A DNA stretch of 64,000 bases from Saccharicrinis sp963675435. GTDB taxonomy: Bacteria > Bacteroidota > Bacteroidia > Bacteroidales > Marinilabiliaceae. Under the pieces are notes generated by a model. That model was not told where the DNA came from. It did no database searches and was given only the letters and a program-made list of their open reading frames with translations. Numbering within the stretch: position 1 is the stretch's first letter; each line of letters starts with the position of its first letter. The stretch is from contig OY776216.1 of NCBI GenBank assembly GCA_963675435.1, forward strand, positions 5,332,001 to 5,396,000. The letters are read 5' to 3'. The position numbers were made by a program, and so were the translations under genes. Positions 1 through 8,802 of this stretch are shown here, piece after piece.

Positions 1-33
1 TGCCAACGCACAAACCTCTATCATAATCTATAT

Positions 34-693
34 CTAAATAAAATAAGTTTCAACTTCTTTTGCTACCGCATATTGTATTAGCAAATTTTTGGTCTCCATC
101 AATATTGATTCGAGTTCATCCTTGCCGGCAAAACCAATAAAAATGAATAAGATATTTTGAGTTTTTTCTGAGATCATCGTTCTTACGGAATCACTTGTAG
201 GTGTACCAAAAGCACCTGTCTCATCTCTGAAAACCGGTAGCAACTCTATATTAACAGTGCCACGTCCAATTCCTTCATAAGGCTCTCCTTCTTCTCCTAT
301 GCCTAACACAACCTCACCATTAATCAAATTAGAATCGTAACCACAAATTGAATAACCTGTTTTTATGGAGATGTAATTTAAAACATCAACAACATTTGAT
401 ATTTGATACAATCCCTTTCCATTAGCAATACGTCGCATCAACGATTCTGCTGCCGGGCGATATCTATTAGGATCTTTACCCAGGGTACGATAAGCATCTT
501 TTGTAGCTTTTACTGTATGCATTTGTCTGATAGTTTCTGGGGTTAATGCAACTTTTATTTGGTCCAACTGCTTTTTAATCCAGACATTCAAAGCTTCAGA
601 ACCTGATGTTACATTAACTTTTGCTTCAATGCACCCCAAAGTAAGCGTAGGTAATTTTGACTGAATTTCAGGAGAAATTTTTATAGGAATCAT
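34..693 (-). CDS. B3/B4 tRNA-binding domain protein
   Basis: A 219-aa protein whose central and C-terminal part matches the B3/B4 domain found in the beta subunit of phenylalanyl-tRNA synthetase, here as a stand-alone protein (COG3382-like). The run TLGKDPNRYRPAAESLMRR followed by a region ending in a GIGRGTVNIE-like stretch is characteristic. Stand-alone B3/B4 proteins are thought to bind or edit aminoacyl-tRNA, but no specific activity can be read from the sequence. The start is the ATG at 691-693 on the minus strand. There is no signal peptide, so it should be cytoplasmic. It is monocistronic as far as the window shows. Confidence 0.75.
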   Translation of the reverse strand: MIPIKISPEIQSKLPTLTLGCIEAKVNVTSGSEALNVWIKKQLDQIKVALTPETIRQMHTVKATKDAYRTLGKDPNRYRPAAESLMRRIANGKGLYQISNVVDVLNYISIKTGYSICGYDSNLINGEVVLGIGEEGEPYEGIGRGTVNIELLPVFRDETGAFGTPTSDSVRTMISEKTQNILFIFIGFAGKDELESILMETKNLLIQYAVAKEVETYFI

Positions 694-849
694 AAATGAA
701 GTATTTTGAAATACAAAAGTAACAAAGATGATTTAATCAAATATAATAGAGACTTCAATTTTAATTAAATGAACTATTTCTATGTTCCATTTTTACAAAA
801 AACACAATCACAAAAACTACTTGTCATGATTTTACACAAAGAAAAACAC

Positions 850-1476
850 CTAATTTCTGTTAAGCATTTTTATCAAGTTCATTTCATTAGTGCTAATATT
901 ATAATTTAAGATATACACTTTATAATACTTATCAATAGTTAATTGCCAATTTTTCTTATCAATATGCTTCGTAAATATCTTTGGATTCGCAATTCTATCT
1001 TTTACTGACTCCAGAGCAAATTCTTGTGTACTATTCTTTTGGGCTCCGAAAACTGTTATAATGGTATTTGCATAACTTAATGGGTCCAACAGCATTAATC
1101 TCATCAAGCCTGAATTTAACTGATCTTTGTATTCCGAAAATACAGTAATTTCAACATCTTCAATTTCATAGTCCTGCTCTGAAAAGATAAACTTCTTCTC
1201 ATACGATTCCATGATTCCCACTTGATAATCCTGTATTGCACTTTCGTATTTACTACAAAATTCATTAATTATAATATTTACACTATCAGTTGTAGGCAAT
1301 TCAAATCTCATCAAATCATCCGTATTAGAATCATTTAAGTATTTATACAAATCATATTTCAGTTGAGCTAATTCTTGTTTAAATTCTTGCGAATTATGAT
1401 TTTCCTTTGCAAATCCATTTGTTCCTAATAAAGAAAAGAACATTATACTTAGAGTTAAAACTTTTGTTAATGACAT
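850..1476 (-). CDS. secreted hypothetical protein
   Basis: A 208-aa protein that I do not recognise. Residues 1-23 form a clear type I signal peptide (hydrophobic core, ending near GFAKEN), so the mature protein should be periplasmic or exported. The mature part is acidic, largely helical by composition, and rich in Asp, Tyr and Lys, with no Cys-pair or catalytic motif that I can see. The ATG start at 1474-1476 places the signal peptide at the N terminus, which supports it. No operon partner is visible: the gene upstream of it on the chromosome is on the opposite strand. Confidence 0.6.
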   Translation of the reverse strand: MSLTKVLTLSIMFFSLLGTNGFAKENHNSQEFKQELAQLKYDLYKYLNDSNTDDLMRFELPTTDSVNIIINEFCSKYESAIQDYQVGIMESYEKKFIFSEQDYEIEDVEITVFSEYKDQLNSGLMRLMLLDPLSYANTIITVFGAQKNSTQEFALESVKDRIANPKIFTKHIDKKNWQLTIDKYYKVYILNYNISTNEMNLIKMLNRN

Positions 1477-1754
1477 ATTTAAGATTTAATAATTGTAAAA
1501 GGGAGGCAAAACAAATATAGGCTATACCTTTTAATTATAGGTACAATATTCTATAATTCGAAAGATACTTCACTTTATCAGGCAATAATATACTACACAT
1601 GCCAATTGGTTTTCTGCCATTTAATTTGTTCTCTTTTAAGAAAAGCTAACGTTAAAAATTAGATTTCTTATTGATTTTTCATTTCCTTTGTGTCTGTTTA
1701 TTAATCTAAAAGCAGTTCTCTCCTGTTTTGTTTTCATAAAAATTCTCAAACAAG

Positions 1755-2435
1755 ATGAATAGTTCTATTATTCCAAGTGACTTAAAGTGTATTATTTTTG
1801 ATATGGATGGCGTTTTATATGATTCGATGAAAAATCATGAATTGACATGGAAAGGTTGTTTTAAGCCCGAAGGTATTGATTTCCCTGCCTACGAGGCTTA
1901 TATGCACGAAGGAAGAACCGGACATGATACCATTGGTTACGCTTTTAAAGAATACTTAAACAAAGAAGCCACTCAGGAAGATAAAGAACGCGTTTACAAT
2001 GAAAAAGTACGATTAATGGCGCTGGCTCCCAAAGCTCCAATGATGCCAATGATGTTTGACCTCATTCAGTTTTTAAAAGAGAAGGGACTTGAAATATGGG
2101 TTGTTACAGGTTCAAAACAACCCACATTATTGGATAAACTAAATAATGATTTTGGCATTAATCCCAAGCAAATTATTAGTGCCAAAAATGTTACAAACGG
2201 AAAACCTCATCCTGAACCATATCTAAAAGCGGTTGTAGGTTCAGGTTTTACTGCAAAAGAATGTATGGTTGTTGAAAATGCACCATTAGGTGTACGATCG
2301 GCAAAAGCAGCTGGCATTATCACAATAGCTGTTAATACAGGAGTTTTAAAAGATGAAATTTTAGCTAACGAAGGTGCTGATGTTATATTACCAAATACCA
2401 CAGAATTATATTCATATATTACTAACAAATTGTAA
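1755..2435 (+). CDS. HAD-family hydrolase, beta-phosphoglucomutase-like
   Basis: A 226-aa haloacid dehalogenase superfamily enzyme. Motif I is FDMDGVLYDS with the nucleophile Asp16 and acid/base Asp18. Motif II is the VVTGS stretch near residue 118, the motif III lysine is in GKPHPEPYL near residue 150, and motif IV is VENAPLGVRSAKAAG. The cap lies between motifs I and II, the arrangement of the beta-phosphoglucomutase/phosphatase subfamily (type C1 cap). It probably hydrolyses or isomerises a sugar phosphate, but the substrate cannot be told from sequence. It stands alone, with divergent and convergent neighbours. Confidence 0.85.
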   Translation: MNSSIIPSDLKCIIFDMDGVLYDSMKNHELTWKGCFKPEGIDFPAYEAYMHEGRTGHDTIGYAFKEYLNKEATQEDKERVYNEKVRLMALAPKAPMMPMMFDLIQFLKEKGLEIWVVTGSKQPTLLDKLNNDFGINPKQIISAKNVTNGKPHPEPYLKAVVGSGFTAKECMVVENAPLGVRSAKAAGIITIAVNTGVLKDEILANEGADVILPNTTELYSYITNKL

Positions 2436-2771
2436 ATAGTATTTTTATACTTTAGAATAAAACAAATTGCAGATACTGTCTATATTTAATCTACAACATA
2501 AACTACTATACGAAAGGTATCATGTCTTGAAATTATATTATTTTCTACGACCACTGCATATTCAGAGAATTATTGTTATGCCTACACCCCCCCAAAATTA
2601 ATTAGTTAATCCTTAAAAACACATTAAAAATATACTGAACAAGATAATATTAATTTCGGGTACTCTATGAGCAACGAACACATAGACTTTTTGTTGAATA
2701 TAGTGGTGTTGGATTTTCAGAGAAGAATCAAGTTATGATTTTTGAAAGGTTTCATTACATTGACTTTGAAA
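2436..2771. other. intergenic, no gene seen
   Basis: This AT-rich gap lies between the convergent HAD and YjbQ genes. It contains one short C-run (eight C near 2586) and no open frame of useful length. I see no convincing terminator hairpin. Confidence 0.5.
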
Positions 2772-3179
2772 TTACGAATAAATCGTTGCTACAATATTTC
2801 GATGACCTCCAAAATTACGAAATTCACAAAAATAAATACCTTGCCAGGTACCCATATTTAATCTGCCGTTAGTAATAGGAATAGTAATAGAAGGACTCAT
2901 TAAGCTCGACTTAACATGAGCAGGCATATCATCACACCCTTCTAAGGTATGGGTATATTCCTCGCAACCCTCAGGCACTATTTTATTTAAAATTGTTTCA
3001 AAATCGTAGCGCACTGAAGGATCTGCGTTTTCATTAATGGTTAATCCGGCTGAAGTATGTTGCACAAACAAATTAAGTAATCCTTTTTCCGGTAAATCAA
3101 GATGCGACTCTATCACACTAGTAATTAAATGAAATCCTCTTCTGAATTCTGGTAAACGAATAATCTTCTGCTCAACCAT
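2772..3179 (-). CDS. YjbQ family secondary thiamine-phosphate synthase-like protein
   Basis: A 135-aa member of the YjbQ/UPF0047 family, full length for that family. Characteristic segments are LLNLFVQHTSAGLTINEN in the first half and the C-terminal GTWQGIYFCEFRN stretch. Conserved His residues sit in QHTSAG, YTHTLEG and AHVKSS. E. coli YjbQ shows weak thiamine phosphate synthase activity in vitro and the true role is uncertain, so the name should be read as a family label. ATG start at 3177-3179. It is followed downstream by a convergent HAD gene. Confidence 0.88.
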   Translation of the reverse strand: MVEQKIIRLPEFRRGFHLITSVIESHLDLPEKGLLNLFVQHTSAGLTINENADPSVRYDFETILNKIVPEGCEEYTHTLEGCDDMPAHVKSSLMSPSITIPITNGRLNMGTWQGIYFCEFRNFGGHRNIVATIYS

Positions 3180-3247
3180 TCTGATAATATCTATTAGTTT
3201 TTTTTGAAAAATAAAGACTAAATTAAAAAAATAGTCACATATAGTTA

Positions 3248-3673
3248 CTACTGAAGTAAATTAAAATACTTCATTGCAAACTCCATGGCATAATCCTCTA
3301 TTTCATTGCAAATTTCACGGTATGCTTTCAGTTTTTCCATATCTGTTCCTTCTGCTAAACCTGGATTATCAAATGGATGCATGATTACTTCACCAGGTTC
3401 ATGAGCCAAAACAATATCATCTACCTGAGTATGATCCACAATAATCATATAGTCAAAAATATCGTTTTTAAACTCTGATATATTCTTCGATTTATATTTA
3501 TTAATATCTATTACGGATTCCATCATAGCCTTTTGTGCCAATATATGAATGGGTTCAATATGCTTACCGGCACTTTTGACCACAGCTTTATCTTTTAAAT
3601 AATACGATAACCAACCCTGTAGCATTTGAGATCGTGCAGAATTTTTATTACTAAAAACAAGTATTTTCTTCAT
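3248..3673 (-). CDS. low-molecular-weight phosphatase/arsenate reductase fold, catalytic Cys missing
   Basis: A 141-aa protein with the LMW-PTPase/ArsC fold. The start is set at the ATG at 3671-3673 (MKKILVFSN), preceded by AAGGAAG on the minus strand. An upstream in-frame GTG would add 19 unlikely residues. The P-loop normally reads C-x5-R. Here the equivalent stretch is SNKNSARSQ, so the nucleophilic Cys is Ser8 (AGT) and the second Cys is Ala13, while Asn11, Ser12, Arg14 and Ser15 are kept. The general-acid region reads HPFDNPGL near residue 108. The fold and Arg are retained, so this may be a ligand-binding pseudoenzyme rather than a phosphatase or arsenate reductase. Confidence 0.75.
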   Translation of the reverse strand: MKKILVFSNKNSARSQMLQGWLSYYLKDKAVVKSAGKHIEPIHILAQKAMMESVIDINKYKSKNISEFKNDIFDYMIIVDHTQVDDIVLAHEPGEVIMHPFDNPGLAEGTDMEKLKAYREICNEIEDYAMEFAMKYFNLLQ

Positions 3674-3768
3674 GGGTATATATTTTTCTTCCTTATTATT
3701 ACAAATCGCTGCAACATTAAAGAGTTTCACTTCTTTCTTCTATTCATATTCAATAACCAATACCTAAA

Positions 3769-4725
3769 TTATCCATTCACAATATAGTTATTTAAAGTTC
3801 CATTAAAAAAGTTACAAATAATTTTGCTAACAAGCCTACTCATTTCTTCTCTGGTTTCAAGAGTTGCTGTTCCTGTATGGGGAGTTAAAACCACATGATC
3901 CATTGCAAGTAGTTCGTTGGGAATATCAGGTTCATTTTCATATACATCTAATCCCGCACCTGCTATTTGTTTATCTTCAAGTGCTTTAATCAATTCCTTT
4001 TCATTGATAACCGAACCCCGAGCAGTATTGATAATATACGCTGAATCCTTCATCAACTTAAATTCGTTTTCACCAATTAAATGATGTGTTTCTGGTGTTA
4101 ACGGACAATTTAAAGAAACCACATCAGCCTGCTGCAATAATTCTGAAAGCTCGTACCTAACCGCTTGATAGTCTGCTTCAATTTGAGGGGAAAGTCTTTT
4201 TCGGTTATAGTATATAATGTTCATTCCAAAGGCTTTAGATCTACGCGCAAGGGCCTGACCAATAGCACCCATACCTATAATACCCAATGTTTTTCCCGTC
4301 AGTGTAGTACTTAAATTTTTCATTACTCCGGTAATTACACCTTCTGGTTTTCGAAGCTGATTATTCAAATAACCAATCTTTCTGCTCAATGCCACCATCA
4401 ACCCCATAGCTAATTCCGCAGTTGGTTCTGTAACTGGATCGGGAGTATTGGTAACCACTATTCCTTTTGAGGTGACATATGGTATATCAATGTTATCGTA
4501 CCCTACTCCAAAATTTGCTATCAATTTAAGGTTTACTGCCTTATCTATAATATCCTGCGTTAACTTATGTCCAAAAATCGATACAATAGCATAAGTTTCC
4601 GTTATATTTTTTTCCAACTCTTCTTCTGTAAACTTTTCTCCCTTTGGAAAAATCACTTCAAAATCACTTCCCAATTCATCAAATCCACGAGCTGGAATTT
4701 TATGCATTACAAGTATTTTTTTCAT
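3769..4725 (-). CDS. D-isomer-specific 2-hydroxyacid dehydrogenase
   Basis: A 318-aa NAD(P)-dependent oxidoreductase of the 2-hydroxyacid dehydrogenase family (glyoxylate/hydroxypyruvate reductase or D-lactate dehydrogenase-like). The nucleotide-binding motif is GIIGMGAIGQALARR near residue 150. The catalytic Arg lies in INTARGSVINEKEL, with Glu in the downstream YENEPDIP stretch and the catalytic His in VVLTPHTGTAT. ATG start at 4723-4725; a TTG two codons upstream is less likely. The substrate is not determinable. It lies downstream of a partial copy of the repeat element found again near 60.1 kb. Confidence 0.87.
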   Translation of the reverse strand: MKKILVMHKIPARGFDELGSDFEVIFPKGEKFTEEELEKNITETYAIVSIFGHKLTQDIIDKAVNLKLIANFGVGYDNIDIPYVTSKGIVVTNTPDPVTEPTAELAMGLMVALSRKIGYLNNQLRKPEGVITGVMKNLSTTLTGKTLGIIGMGAIGQALARRSKAFGMNIIYYNRKRLSPQIEADYQAVRYELSELLQQADVVSLNCPLTPETHHLIGENEFKLMKDSAYIINTARGSVINEKELIKALEDKQIAGAGLDVYENEPDIPNELLAMDHVVLTPHTGTATLETREEMSRLVSKIICNFFNGTLNNYIVNG

Positions 4726-4787
4726 TTTCAAACTAGTATTAAGACATATTTATAACACATTAATATAAAGACAAAAGACTAACTTAC

Positions 4788-4858
4788 AGTAATAACCCGA
4801 GTTCGATTAAAATTAAAGAGCTCAGATTTTATTAAAATGCAGATATACAAGGCAAATT
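4788..4858 (+). repeat. partial copy of the 60.1-kb TIR element (left end)
   Basis: These 71 bases match 60086-60156 with one mismatch (A at 4841 against T at 60139). The match starts two or so bases outside the terminal motif TAACCCGAGTTCGAT (4793-4807) and stops abruptly at GCAAATT. The right end of the element is absent here, so this looks like a truncated or recombined copy sitting upstream of a TonB-dependent receptor gene. Confidence 0.85.
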
Positions 4859-4948
4859 ATGATTAATCTTTATACCTGTAATAAAAACATAAAACTATCG
4901 TTTTTTTAATGAATCCACAATTGGTTTTCATTAATCCAAAGGGTTCGT

Positions 4949-4956
4949 TACTTTTG
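4949..4956 (+). promoter_or_regulatory. Bacteroidota -7 box upstream of the TonB receptor
   Basis: TACTTTTG matches the TAnnTTTG consensus and lies 25 bases before the start codon. No clean -33 TTTG was found at the expected spacing. Confidence 0.4.
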
Positions 4957-4980
4957 TTAGCCTATAATACATTGAATTAA

Positions 4981-7416
4981 ATGCATAAACACCTCTATAT
5001 TTTATTTGCGGTAGTTCTTTTTTCTACTTCTCTCTTCGGACAAAATAAAACCGAGATTAAAGGTACTGTTTCAACATCTGAGCAAAAAAAACTTGAATTG
5101 GTTAATGTTTCAATTAAAGGATTGCCCGGTGGAACCGTGACTGATGCAAATGGAGACTTTACCATTTCAGTAAACCAGACTCCTCCAATTACATTAATAT
5201 TCAGCAGCATTGGCTACAACATTAAAGAAGTTGTACTAGATAAAATAGAGGATACTAAAAACCTGCTGATTGTATTAACAGAAAAACAAGAAACCATTGA
5301 GGAGGTTAATATTAAAGCTAAAGAAAGAACCAACCAAAACTTTACGGCTATTGATTCAAAAATAGCAGGCAACCTTCCTGATGCAACAGGAGGAAGTATT
5401 GAAGCGTTGGTTAAAACCCAAATGGGAGTTACTTCAAATAACGAATTAAGTTCACAATACAGAGTTAGAGGAGGTAATTTTGATGAAAACCTGGTTTATG
5501 TAAACGATATCGAAGTCTATCGTCCATTTTTGGTGCGAGCAGGACAACAAGAAGGTCTTAGCTTTGTAAATCCGGAATTAGTTTCAAACATTCGTTTTTC
5601 TGCCGGAGGATTTGATGCCAGATACGGAGATAAAATGTCTTCTGTTTTAGATATTAAATATAAACGTCCTACCGAATTTGCAGGTAGTGCTTCCGGAAGT
5701 CTTTTAGGTGCAAATGCACATATAGAAGGTGCAAATAAAAGCGGCAAGTTTACTCATATTACAGGTGTAAGATACAAAACTAACAAATACCTGGTTGGGT
5801 CTATGGATGTTTCAGGCGATTACCAACCCAACTTCCTGGATATTCAAACCTACTTAACTTATCGCATCAATGAAAAATGGAGATTAGGTTTTTTAGGTAA
5901 CATTTCGAGAAACAGTTATAATTTTGAGCCGGTTGACAGAGAAACCACGTTTGGAACTATCAGCGAAGTAAAAAAACTTAAAATATACTTTGAAGGTCAG
6001 GAAGAAGATTTATTTATGACTGGATTTGGAGCTGTTTCTCTGGACTTTTCACCCAATAACAATAACAATTATAAAGTGGTGGCCTCAGGTTACAGAACTT
6101 CCGAAGATGAAACTTTCGATATTTTAGGCCAATACTGGCTTCAGGATCTGGGTGAAACCAATGAGAGTGGAGATGTAGTTTTTAACGAAGCTGAAGATAT
6201 TGGTGTAGGCAGTTACCTTGAGCATGCCCGAAACTATTTATTTGGGGCTATAACTAATATTGCGTTTAGGGGAACGCACCGTTTAGGAGCCAACAACATT
6301 GAATGGGAGGCTAAATATCAATACGAAAGATTCTCCGACATTATTAACGAATGGGAGTTAAGAGATTCTGCTGATTATAACATTCCATTAAACAATGAAG
6401 CATTAACCCTTTCATATGCATATAACGATGAAAATAAAATTGAATCAAACAGATTTACTGGTTTTATTCAGGAAAACAGAAACTTTGAATTGAATAATGG
6501 TTCTTTAGATTTGGCCATTGGAGTCAGAGCTAATTTTTGGGACTTTAATGATGAGTTTTTGCTTAGCCCGAGAATGAGCCTGCTTTACACTCCTGAATGG
6601 GAGCACGATTTTAGTTTTAAATTTGCTTCCGGATTATATTATCAAAGTCCGTTTTATAAAGAATACCGATCGCAGGGAGAAGGTATCAACACCAACATAA
6701 AAGCTCAGCAATCCATCCACTTTGTTACTGGTTTTGATTACTATTTTAATGCATGGGAACGTCCTTTTAAATTCTCCACCGAACTCTATTACAAAAAGAT
6801 GAAGCATCTGAATCCATATCAAATTGATAATGTTAGAATAAGATACTCTGCTAAAAACAACGCAGATGGTTATGCTGCTGGATTAGACATGAAAATAAAC
6901 GGTGAGTTTGTTAAAGGAATTGAGTCATGGGCTAGCCTCTCCATTATGCAAACTGAAGAAGATATTAAAGGAGACTCGTATATAAACAATACAGGACAAA
7001 CTATTTACCCAGGATATATCCCTCGTCCATCTGATCAAAGGTTTAATTTTAGCCTGATGTTTCAGGATTACTTAAGAAACAATCCATCATTTAAAGTGAA
7101 TTTGAATTTAATTTATGGAAGTGGTTTACCATTTGGACCGCCAAACTCTGAAAGATATAAAGCCACAAATACAATGCCTGCCTACAGAAGAGTTGACATT
7201 GGATTTTCGAAAGAAATCACCGGATCTCAATTACATCCGGATAAAAAGTCAGGGACATTTAAAAACATCTGGATTGGATTAGAAGTCTTCAACCTGTTTG
7301 ATATAGATAATACGATATCGTATTTTTGGGTAACCGATGTTAACAACACCCAATACGCGGTCCCCAACTACCTTACATCAAGAAGATTGAATATAAAACT
7401 TATCACCAGATTTTAG
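4981..7416 (+). CDS. TonB-dependent outer-membrane receptor
   Basis: An 811-aa TonB-dependent receptor. It has a signal peptide (residues 1-20, ending FGQ), then a CarboxypepD_reg-like beta-sandwich (about 25-105), then a plug domain (about 125-230, with YRVRGGNFDENLVYVNDIEV and GFDARYGDKMSSVLDIK), then a beta-barrel ending in an aromatic C terminus (LITRF). It imports a ligand across the outer membrane using TonB/ExbBD energy. No SusD partner follows, so this is not a classic Sus pair. The next gene, on the opposite strand, is a GH43 glycosidase, but the convergent arrangement gives only weak support for a glycan substrate. Confidence 0.9.
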   Translation: MHKHLYILFAVVLFSTSLFGQNKTEIKGTVSTSEQKKLELVNVSIKGLPGGTVTDANGDFTISVNQTPPITLIFSSIGYNIKEVVLDKIEDTKNLLIVLTEKQETIEEVNIKAKERTNQNFTAIDSKIAGNLPDATGGSIEALVKTQMGVTSNNELSSQYRVRGGNFDENLVYVNDIEVYRPFLVRAGQQEGLSFVNPELVSNIRFSAGGFDARYGDKMSSVLDIKYKRPTEFAGSASGSLLGANAHIEGANKSGKFTHITGVRYKTNKYLVGSMDVSGDYQPNFLDIQTYLTYRINEKWRLGFLGNISRNSYNFEPVDRETTFGTISEVKKLKIYFEGQEEDLFMTGFGAVSLDFSPNNNNNYKVVASGYRTSEDETFDILGQYWLQDLGETNESGDVVFNEAEDIGVGSYLEHARNYLFGAITNIAFRGTHRLGANNIEWEAKYQYERFSDIINEWELRDSADYNIPLNNEALTLSYAYNDENKIESNRFTGFIQENRNFELNNGSLDLAIGVRANFWDFNDEFLLSPRMSLLYTPEWEHDFSFKFASGLYYQSPFYKEYRSQGEGINTNIKAQQSIHFVTGFDYYFNAWERPFKFSTELYYKKMKHLNPYQIDNVRIRYSAKNNADGYAAGLDMKINGEFVKGIESWASLSIMQTEEDIKGDSYINNTGQTIYPGYIPRPSDQRFNFSLMFQDYLRNNPSFKVNLNLIYGSGLPFGPPNSERYKATNTMPAYRRVDIGFSKEITGSQLHPDKKSGTFKNIWIGLEVFNLFDIDNTISYFWVTDVNNTQYAVPNYLTSRRLNIKLITRF

Positions 7417-7440
7417 CAACAAAACACATTTTTTATTAAA

Positions 7441-7477
7441 ACAACAAAGCCGATAACTCAATTACCGGCTTTGTTGT
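7441..7477. terminator. bidirectional terminator between TonB receptor and GH43 gene
   Basis: ACAACAAAGCCG (7441-7452) pairs with CGGCTTTGTTGT (7466-7477) around a 13-base loop, with T- and A-rich flanks. It serves both convergent genes. Confidence 0.75.
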
Positions 7478-7497
7478 TTCTGTATATATTATTTATA

Positions 7498-8481
7498 CTA
7501 TTTTATTTCTGGAACTCCAGTTGTTGTTCTAACAACCTTTTTGATTTTTCCATTTTCATCATACTCTAATTTATCAACACAAACACTTCTTCTAAAAGGG
7601 CCTCCATCTTGTAAACCTGCATTATGATATATAAAGTAATCGTTTCCTTTAAAAGTAATAATAGCCTGGTGATTTGTTGGTGAATTTGGTAATGTATCAT
7701 TAATTACCCCTTGATATTCCCATGGCCCCATAATACTTTTACTTGTAGAGTATTCGGTTGTTGATGGATAGTGTGCTGCATAAGATAAATAATAAGTATC
7801 ATTACGTTTGTGAATCCATGGTGCCTCAAAAAAGTTTTTAGCCTCCACAGTTTCAACCGGACCATCAACTTCTGTCATATTATCGTTTAGTTTTACAATA
7901 CGAGCTTCGTTCCATGATCCCCACAACATATACACCTGCTTGTCATCATCAACATAAACCATAGGGTCAATATTTAAAACGATTGAATTTTTAGTTGTGT
8001 CTGCAATAATAGGTTTTCCTGATGCATCTTTGTATGGCCCAAGAGGATGATCTGCGACCGCAACTCCAATAGCAAAACCTTCGTTTACACGAGCTGTAGA
8101 ATCTTTATGCACCATTGGAACATACCACCAAAATTTCCCGTTATTTTCAACACAATGTCCTGCAAAAGCATTAGCTACAGCCCATTCAAAATCTTCAACC
8201 TGAAGTTTTACGCCATGATTGGTCCAGTTAACCATATCTGGTGTCGAAAATACATACCATTTTTTCATTAAAAATCCATCCTTACCCAACTCTTGCTCAT
8301 CACTACCGGTAAAAAGATACAAAGTATCATTATAAACCAACACACTTGGATCGGCAGTTAAAGGAGACTTAAACAATGGATTACCACTATACTTAACCTC
8401 TTTTTTACCATATGCCGATAAAATAGCTATCAACATAACCAATGGAAGCAGAAACTTTAGTTTTTTCATCGTTAAATTCAT
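7498..8481 (-). CDS. glycoside hydrolase family 43
   Basis: A 327-aa five-bladed beta-propeller glycosidase of family GH43 (arabinanase, arabinofuranosidase or xylosidase class). The expected catalytic triad is visible: general base Asp44 (in TADPSVLVY), pKa-modulating Asp172 (in NIDPMVYVDDD) and acid Glu219 (in FFEAPWIHK). An N-terminal hydrophobic segment reads LLPLVMLIAILSAYGKKE. Related secreted GH43 proteins often have SCGKK here, giving a lipobox, but this one has Tyr24 where Cys would be. It would then be a type I exported or membrane-anchored protein rather than a lipoprotein. ATG starts exist at residues 1 and 5. No linked xylan or arabinan operon is present. Confidence 0.88.
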   Translation of the reverse strand: MNLTMKKLKFLLPLVMLIAILSAYGKKEVKYSGNPLFKSPLTADPSVLVYNDTLYLFTGSDEQELGKDGFLMKKWYVFSTPDMVNWTNHGVKLQVEDFEWAVANAFAGHCVENNGKFWWYVPMVHKDSTARVNEGFAIGVAVADHPLGPYKDASGKPIIADTTKNSIVLNIDPMVYVDDDKQVYMLWGSWNEARIVKLNDNMTEVDGPVETVEAKNFFEAPWIHKRNDTYYLSYAAHYPSTTEYSTSKSIMGPWEYQGVINDTLPNSPTNHQAIITFKGNDYFIYHNAGLQDGGPFRRSVCVDKLEYDENGKIKKVVRTTTGVPEIK

Positions 8482-8802
8482 ATTTGTTATTAATTTTTCT
8501 CTTTAAAAGCTGAGCATTATTTAAGCCGTTTTATCTACATAACAATGCAAAACAAATTATTAAAAGAGGAAAATTACAAAAAACAAAAGCATATTTAAAC
8601 AGCCAACTTCAATTATAACGAATAGTCCTCCATGTGTAACTATTTGTCTGCTTTTGCAGATTTCTCTGCTCTAAAAGTGAAACATTACATCTCTATTCAT
8701 ACACTTCTTAATATAGCATTGTTGTGATATTTATCACAGCTTTAGGGTGAAGCATTTACTATCTTAGCAACCAAAATAATAACTGTTTAAAACAACTTTC
8801 AA
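8482..8802. other. divergent intergenic region upstream of rocD
   Basis: This is the divergent promoter region between the GH43 and ornithine aminotransferase genes. It holds the Crp/Fnr-type palindrome at 8723-8738 and a near-consensus -7 box TATCTTAG at 8760-8767. No further structure is evident. Confidence 0.5.
8723..8738. promoter_or_regulatory. Crp/Fnr-type operator (TGTGA-N6-TCACA)
   Basis: TGTGATATTTATCACA has two perfect 7-base arms around TT, the classic Crp/Fnr-superfamily half-site layout. It sits 22 bases before a near-consensus -7 box and about 65 bases before the rocD start codon. The position suits an activator. Which Crp/Fnr-family protein binds it cannot be told from this window. 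Confidence 0.6.

Noticed and set aside
3674..3730. 19-residue N-terminal extension of the LMW-phosphatase-like protein
   Set aside because: It would need a GTG start and puts residues before the first beta strand that the family lacks. The ATG at 3673 has a better ribosome site.
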